NCBI RefSeq assembly: GCF_002081825.1
Contig: NZ_MUKU01000033.1
Span: 1-56,153 of the forward strand
Length of the DNA: 56,153 nt
Direction: 5' to 3'
DNA from: Chromobacterium haemolyticum
GTDB lineage: Bacteria; Pseudomonadota; Gammaproteobacteria; Burkholderiales; Chromobacteriaceae
In this document: one piece after another, positions 52,432 through 56,153 of the stretch
How positions within the stretch are numbered: the first letter of the stretch is position 1
Layout: each line of letters opens with the position of its first letter
Notes under the pieces: model-generated
The model's input: only the letters and a program-made list of their open reading frames with translations
Databases searched by the model: none
Told to the model about the DNA's origin: nothing
Position numbers and translations under genes: made by a program

Positions 52432-52601
52432 GGTTGTCCCGGGATGTCCCGCCGTCCGGCCCGGAGGGGACGACGCTAGTGAGTTGGGTGGCAATGAATA
52501 CAGCCGGATATCTTAACGGCAAGCGCGCGAAAGCGCATCCGCCCGATGTCCGGCTGTAATGCCGGCCCGGAGGGCCGGCGTCGTAAACAGACCCAGTGCT
52601 T

Positions 52602-53129
52602 TTAGTGGCCTTGGTACACGATGTCGGCGCGACGGTTCTCGGCGAAGTCCGACTCGGTGTTGCCGGTGGCGCGCGGTTTTTCCTTGCCGAAGCTGACCGC
52701 TTCCAGCTGGCTTTCCTTGGCGCCCAGCACTTCCATCGCCTTCTTCACGCTCTCGGCGCGGCGCTGGCCCAGGGCCAGGTTGTATTCGCGGCTGCCGCGG
52801 GCGTCGGTGTTGCCCTGGATGATGACTTTTTTGTCAGCGTTCTGCTTCAGGTAGGCGGAGTGGGTTTCCACTACCGGTTTGCCGTTGGCGTCGACGGAGG
52901 AGGAGTCGAAGCCGAAGTAGACGCTGCGCTTGGCCAGCGGGCTGTTGGGATCGTTCAGCGGATCCACGGACACCTGGTTCTGGTTGCCGCTGCCGGTGTC
53001 CACCGGCGCGGTGGTCTGCGGCGCGGTGGGCTGCTGGGTGCCAGTGGTGGTGTCGGCCGGTTTGGTGCTGGCGCAGGCGGCCAGCAGGGTTACGGTGGCG
53101 GTGCCGAGGACGAGTTGTTTCCAGTTCAT
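52602..53129 (-). CDS. pal: Peptidoglycan-associated lipoprotein Pal
   Basis: A 175-residue outer-membrane lipoprotein with lipobox LLAACAS (Cys about 19), a Pro/Thr-rich linker and an OmpA-like domain (about 60-175) with VYFGFDSSSVDANG, IQGNTDARGSREYNLALGQRRAESV and SEVDFAENRR-type SDFAENRRADIVY. It tethers the outer membrane to peptidoglycan and binds TolB. It lies 14 bases after tolB. The 170-base gap to cpoB contains two hairpins (52501-52556 and 52561-52579) that may stabilise or attenuate the transcript. Confidence 0.94.
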   Translation of the reverse strand: MNWKQLVLGTATVTLLAACASTKPADTTTGTQQPTAPQTTAPVDTGSGNQNQVSVDPLNDPNSPLAKRSVYFGFDSSSVDANGKPVVETHSAYLKQNADKKVIIQGNTDARGSREYNLALGQRRAESVKKAMEVLGAKESQLEAVSFGKEKPRATGNTESDFAENRRADIVYQGH

Positions 53130-53143
53130 ATCAATAGCTCCAA

Positions 53144-54433
53144 TTAAGGACGATTAAATGGGCCCCAAGCCGGGTCCTGTACATCGCCGTTGATAACGGC
53201 CAATTTCACTTTGCTGCTGCCATCCGTGGTGGCGGCGTACAACACGCTCTTGCCGCCGGCGTCGCTGGCGTACAGCACCATGCGGCCGTTGGGGGCGAAG
53301 CTTGGGCGTTCGTTGTAGCCGCCGTCCGACAGCACTCGGCTGTCGTTGGTGGCCAGGTCTTGCGCCATCACGCGGAAGTTGCCTCCCTCGCGACGGATGT
53401 AACTCAGGGTCTTGCCGTCCGGCGACACCTTGGGCGACACGTTGTAGCGTCCTTCCCAGGTGACGCGCTGGGCGTTGCCGCCGTCGGCGGACACGCGGTA
53501 GATCTGCGGGCCGCCGGCGCGGTCGGAGACAAAGTACAGGCTGCCGCCGTCCGGGCTCCACGCGGGCTCGGTGTCGATGCCTCCGTTGTACATCAGCCGG
53601 CGCGAGCCGCCGCCGTTGGCGTTGATCACGTAAATCTGCGAATTGCCGCTGGTGGTCAGCACCACCGCCAGCTTGCTGCCGTCCGGGCTCCAGGCCGGGG
53701 CGGAGTTGCTGCCCTTGAAGTTGGCGGCGGCAAAACGCTGGCCGGTGGCCAAGTTCTGCACCCAGACCACCGGCTTCTTGCTTTCAAACGACACGTAGGC
53801 GATGCGTCCGCCGTCCGGGCTCCAGCTCGGGGAGATGATGGGCTCCCTGGAGCGCAGAATGGTCTGGGCGCGCCCGCCGTCCACGTCCGCCACTTGCAAG
53901 AGATAGCTGCCGCCGGTCTTCAGCACGTAAACGATGCGGGTGTTGAAGAAGCCTTTCTGGCCGGTGATCGCCTCGTAAATCATGTCGGCGATCGCGTGCG
54001 CCACCTGGCGGGTGCGGTCCGGGGTGACGGTGAATTCGCCGCCGGTCAGCTGTTTCTTCTGCGCGACGTCCATCAGCCGGAAACTGATCTTCAACTGGCC
54101 GCCGCCGGCCGCCTCCACCTTGCCGATGGCGACGGATTGCGCACCGGCGGCTTGCCACAGCGGGTAGCGGATGTCAGCAGGCTCAAACGGCACATTGGCC
54201 ACGCCGGCCGCGTCCACCATGCGGAAGACGCCGGAAATCGTCAGATCATTCTTGATCACCGGACCCAGGCCGCCCTGGGCGTTGGCCTCGTCCTTGAACG
54301 GAGCGATGGCGATGGCGTGGCGATTCGCCCCGCCGCCGACGATCTCAATAGTCATTTCCGCTTGCGCGCCGCCTGCGGCCATCAGACCCAGCGTGACGAG
54401 CAGCATATTCAACAGAGTTTTAAAGCTGGACAT
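53144..54433 (-). CDS. tolB: Tol-Pal system protein TolB
   Basis: A 429-residue periplasmic protein with a signal peptide ending near AQA/EMT. The N-terminal domain (about 22-160) precedes a six-bladed WD40-like propeller marked by repeats of SPSWSPDGGRIAYVS, APAWSPDGSKLAVVL and EPAWSPDGGSLYFVS. TolB shuttles between TolA and Pal. It is 74 bases downstream of tolA, in the standard order. Confidence 0.95.
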   Translation of the reverse strand: MSSFKTLLNMLLVTLGLMAAGGAQAEMTIEIVGGGANRHAIAIAPFKDEANAQGGLGPVIKNDLTISGVFRMVDAAGVANVPFEPADIRYPLWQAAGAQSVAIGKVEAAGGGQLKISFRLMDVAQKKQLTGGEFTVTPDRTRQVAHAIADMIYEAITGQKGFFNTRIVYVLKTGGSYLLQVADVDGGRAQTILRSREPIISPSWSPDGGRIAYVSFESKKPVVWVQNLATGQRFAAANFKGSNSAPAWSPDGSKLAVVLTTSGNSQIYVINANGGGSRRLMYNGGIDTEPAWSPDGGSLYFVSDRAGGPQIYRVSADGGNAQRVTWEGRYNVSPKVSPDGKTLSYIRREGGNFRVMAQDLATNDSRVLSDGGYNERPSFAPNGRMVLYASDAGGKSVLYAATTDGSSKVKLAVINGDVQDPAWGPFNRP

Positions 54434-54507
54434 TAGTTCCCTCGAATCAGTCTATCGGCATGAGGCGACGCCGCAGCCGTTCCATCATGGCTTGTGCTTG
54501 ATCCGTC

Positions 54508-55377
54508 TTATGACCTGGGACGGAATTCCATTTTGAACTGCCGGTAGCCGTCGTTGAAATTGGCGCCGGGCGGCAGCGCCGGAAAGGTTTTCGCTTCCCA
54601 GATCGCCCTTTGCACAGCGTCGTCGTAGGCCTTGCTGCCGCTGCTTTGCAGCAGTTGAACCCGGTTCACTTCCAGCGAGGGCAGCAGGCTGACCTGCAAC
54701 ACTACCTTGGGGTTGCCGCTCAGTTCCGGCGGCACCTGCACCAGCGGAGTGACTTTGGCCTTGACCCGGCTGATCCAGCCGGCCTTGGCCGTTGACGAGC
54801 CGTTGGCCGCGCCGCCGGCCACGCCGTTGGGGGAACCGGCCTGGTCGCTGCGCGCATTGGCTTTGCCGTGGGTGCGGGGGCTGTCCAGGCTGGCCAGCAG
54901 GTCGTCAGCCTCCGGATTGTAGGTCTTGGACGGCTTGGGTTTTGCCTGCGGCTTGGCGGCCGGCGCCGGCGGCGCTTTGGCCTCCGGTTTTTTCTCGGCC
55001 GGTTTGTCCGCTTGTTTGGGTTCGGGCTTCTTCGCCGGCTCGGGTTTGGGCTCCGGCTTAGGCTCGGGCTTGGGTTCAGGTTTGAGCTTGGGCGGCTCCG
55101 GCGGTTTCTTGTGGCGGCCCAGGTTGACGTCGGCCGGCGGCTCCGCCACGGCGGGACGCGGCGGCTCCACCACCGGCGCGGGCTTGGGTTCGGCCACGGC
55201 GCTGGGCGCGGGGGGCGGAGGCGCGGTGGTCCATAGCTCCAGCGCCACCGGCGCTTGTTCCTGCAAGGTTTGGGAATGGAAGCCGCCCCACAGCAGCAGG
55301 CCGACCACGGCGACGTGCAGCAGCACCGAAACGATCAGCGACCAAGGACGCGGCGAGGTGGACACTGCGGCCATCAT
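54508..55377 (-). CDS. tolA: Tol-Pal system protein TolA
   Basis: A 289-residue protein with one N-terminal membrane helix (SLIVSVLLHVAVVGLLLWGG) containing the Ser/His-type helix that contacts TolQR. A Pro/Lys/Ala/Glu-rich extended region (about 50-150, with KPEPKPEPKPEPKPEPAKK) replaces the long helical domain of enteric TolA, and a C-terminal TonB_C/TolA domain ends with GANFNDGYRQFKMEFRP. It transmits proton-motive-force energy to Pal. The start overlaps the tolR stop (ATGA). Confidence 0.92.
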   Translation of the reverse strand: MMAAVSTSPRPWSLIVSVLLHVAVVGLLLWGGFHSQTLQEQAPVALELWTTAPPPPAPSAVAEPKPAPVVEPPRPAVAEPPADVNLGRHKKPPEPPKLKPEPKPEPKPEPKPEPAKKPEPKQADKPAEKKPEAKAPPAPAAKPQAKPKPSKTYNPEADDLLASLDSPRTHGKANARSDQAGSPNGVAGGAANGSSTAKAGWISRVKAKVTPLVQVPPELSGNPKVVLQVSLLPSLEVNRVQLLQSSGSKAYDDAVQRAIWEAKTFPALPPGANFNDGYRQFKMEFRPRS

Positions 55378-55784
55378 CCCTGCTTCTGCTGCTTGACTGT
55401 CAGCGCCACGCGCTTGACGCCGGCCTGGTGGAGTTTGTCAGCGATCTGCACCACTTCGGCGTATTTGAGGTTGGCGTCGGCGGAGATGGCCACCGGGCGC
55501 TCGGCCGCGCCCAAGGCCTGGATTTGCACCGCAAGATCGGCGACGGAGGCGACGTCGGTCTTGCGGTCGTTGTCTATCAGTTGAATCTTGCCCTGGGCGT
55601 CCACGGTCACTTCCAGAGGACGGATGTCGATGCTGGTGGCTTGGGACACGCTGGGCACTTCGATCACGCCGGGCGTGAACATTGGCGCGGTCACCATGAA
55701 GATGACCAGCAGCACCAGCATCACGTCGATGTAAGGCACGACGTTCATCTGGTTCATCTGGCGGCGGGGACGGCGATTGAGCAT
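55374..55784 (-). CDS. tolR: ExbD/TolR-family protein TolR
   Basis: A 136-residue protein with one membrane helix. NVVPYIDVMLVLLVIFMVTAP carries the essential Asp (about 19) that conducts protons with TolQ. The periplasmic domain shows ISADANLKYAEVVQIADKL, as in ExbD/TolR. It is translationally coupled to tolA. In most genomes tolQ directly precedes tolR, but the 369 bases upstream contain no tolQ, only a short leader and repeat elements. It could alternatively pair with a distant TolQ/ExbB. Confidence 0.9.
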   Translation of the reverse strand: MLNRRPRRQMNQMNVVPYIDVMLVLLVIFMVTAPMFTPGVIEVPSVSQATSIDIRPLEVTVDAQGKIQLIDNDRKTDVASVADLAVQIQALGAAERPVAISADANLKYAEVVQIADKLHQAGVKRVALTVKQQKQG

Positions 55785-55906
55785 GGAGCGTCTGTTAGCG
55801 TTGGCAAGCGGTCATGATACACCGGGCTCCGGCCGGGTGTCCGGGGTAAGCGGGTCAGACCGCGGCGGATCATGAAAAGTTCATGGCCGCGCCGGCCTGG
55901 GGGCGC
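55785..55906 (-). other. Leader upstream of tolR without tolQ
   Basis: About 120 bases of GC-rich sequence separate tolR from MITE copy 6. A TATCAT box (complement of 55814-55819) could be the -10 of a tolR promoter. No part of a tolQ gene is seen here or up to the window end. Confidence 0.45.
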
Positions 55907-55909
55907 TTA

Positions 55910-56052
55910 GAGCGTGTTTACGATCTCGCGAGCTAAGGCGAGACAAGGCGGAAACGAGCGAAAAAGCGGAATGTACACGTGGTACATGAGCATTTTGAGC
56001 TTGTACTCACCGTGTAACGCTCCACGACGCGCAGCAGATCGTAAACAGGTTC
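55910..56052 (+). repeat. Dispersed MITE-like inverted-repeat element, copy 6
   Basis: A 143-bp copy with tips GAGCGTGTTTACGATC and GATCGTAAACAGGTTC and identical TTA flanks (55907-55909 and 56053-56055), the clearest TNA duplication with copy 1. The right half is slightly diverged. Confidence 0.8.
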
Positions 56053-56055
56053 TTA

Positions 56056-56153
56056 GAGCCTGTTCACGATCTTTTCGTCCTGAGATAATTGCCGAATGCG
56101 AAGAAGCCATTATCCAAGCGACGTAAGTCGTGAACAGTTCGAACAGATCAGAC
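56056..56153 (+). repeat. Start of another element with the same tip, cut by window end
   Basis: Directly after the TTA flank of copy 6, GAGCCTGTTCACGATC begins a sequence that diverges from the 140-bp family (TTTTCGTCCTGAGATAATTG onward). It may be the tip of the parental insertion sequence that mobilises these elements, or another MITE type. An inverted TCGTGAACAG occurs at 56128-56137. Confidence 0.4.

Overview
The window is about 56 kb of GC-rich DNA with short intergenic gaps. It most resembles a betaproteobacterium of the Chromobacteriaceae, probably Chromobacterium or a close relative. The grounds are the codon use, a locus whose two proteins align with the two halves of the violacein enzyme VioB, a DsbRS/Dsb copper-type redox locus, and a dispersed inverted-repeat element present in many copies. 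The genus assignment is an inference from gene content.

Region 1 (about 0.8-17.2 kb) looks like a specialised-metabolite cluster that I cannot match to a known product. After the end of an IS4-like element come a DoxX-type and an AhpD-type gene. A co-directional run follows: an AMP-forming acyl-CoA ligase, a complete ring epoxidase set paaABCDE, an MFS transporter, a haem-oxygenase-like diiron domain fused to a cupin, a class II DAHP synthase fused to a benzoate/anthranilate-type CoA ligase, anthranilate synthase components I and II, a 4HBT-type thioesterase and a RidA-like protein. A MocR-type regulator is convergent at the end. The parsimonious reading is: extra shikimate flux, then anthranilate, anthraniloyl-CoA, ring epoxidation and rearrangement, further oxidation by the HDO-cupin protein, and thioester release and export.

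Region 2 (17.3-24.3 kb) holds a DedA protein, then a leftward disulfide-chemistry operon (dsbD, dsbG, a TlpA-like fusion, a second dsbG). It is divergent from an OmpR-family two-component system. The layout matches the copper-responsive DsbRS-dsbDEG locus known from Pseudomonas aeruginosa.

Region 3 (24.3-32.0 kb) has a leftward operon of a frameshifted bicovalent-FAD oxidase, a VioB N-half homologue and a VioB ferritin-like C-half homologue. It is divergent from a secreted GH15 glucoamylase with a CBM20 starch-binding domain.

Region 4 (32-43 kb) contains taurine uptake and use (tauABCD), a secreted S1/P1 nuclease, a lone AAA ATPase, a phage-type lysozyme, a methyltransferase, a lysophospholipase-like hydrolase, a small unknown protein behind a strongly folded leader, a GNAT acetyltransferase and an isochorismatase-family hydrolase.

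Region 5 (43.3-51.4 kb) has purC, an AlkD-like repair protein, fosA, purK and purE, a CPBP membrane protease, a subtilisin-like protease and an RCC1-repeat lipoprotein. Region 6 (51.7-55.8 kb) is the Tol-Pal envelope operon from tolR to cpoB, with tolQ not seen.

A 140-bp inverted-repeat element (MITE-like) is scattered through the window. Its flanking TNA trinucleotides repeatedly coincide with the stop codons of neighbouring genes, which would make insertion at a gene end harmless.
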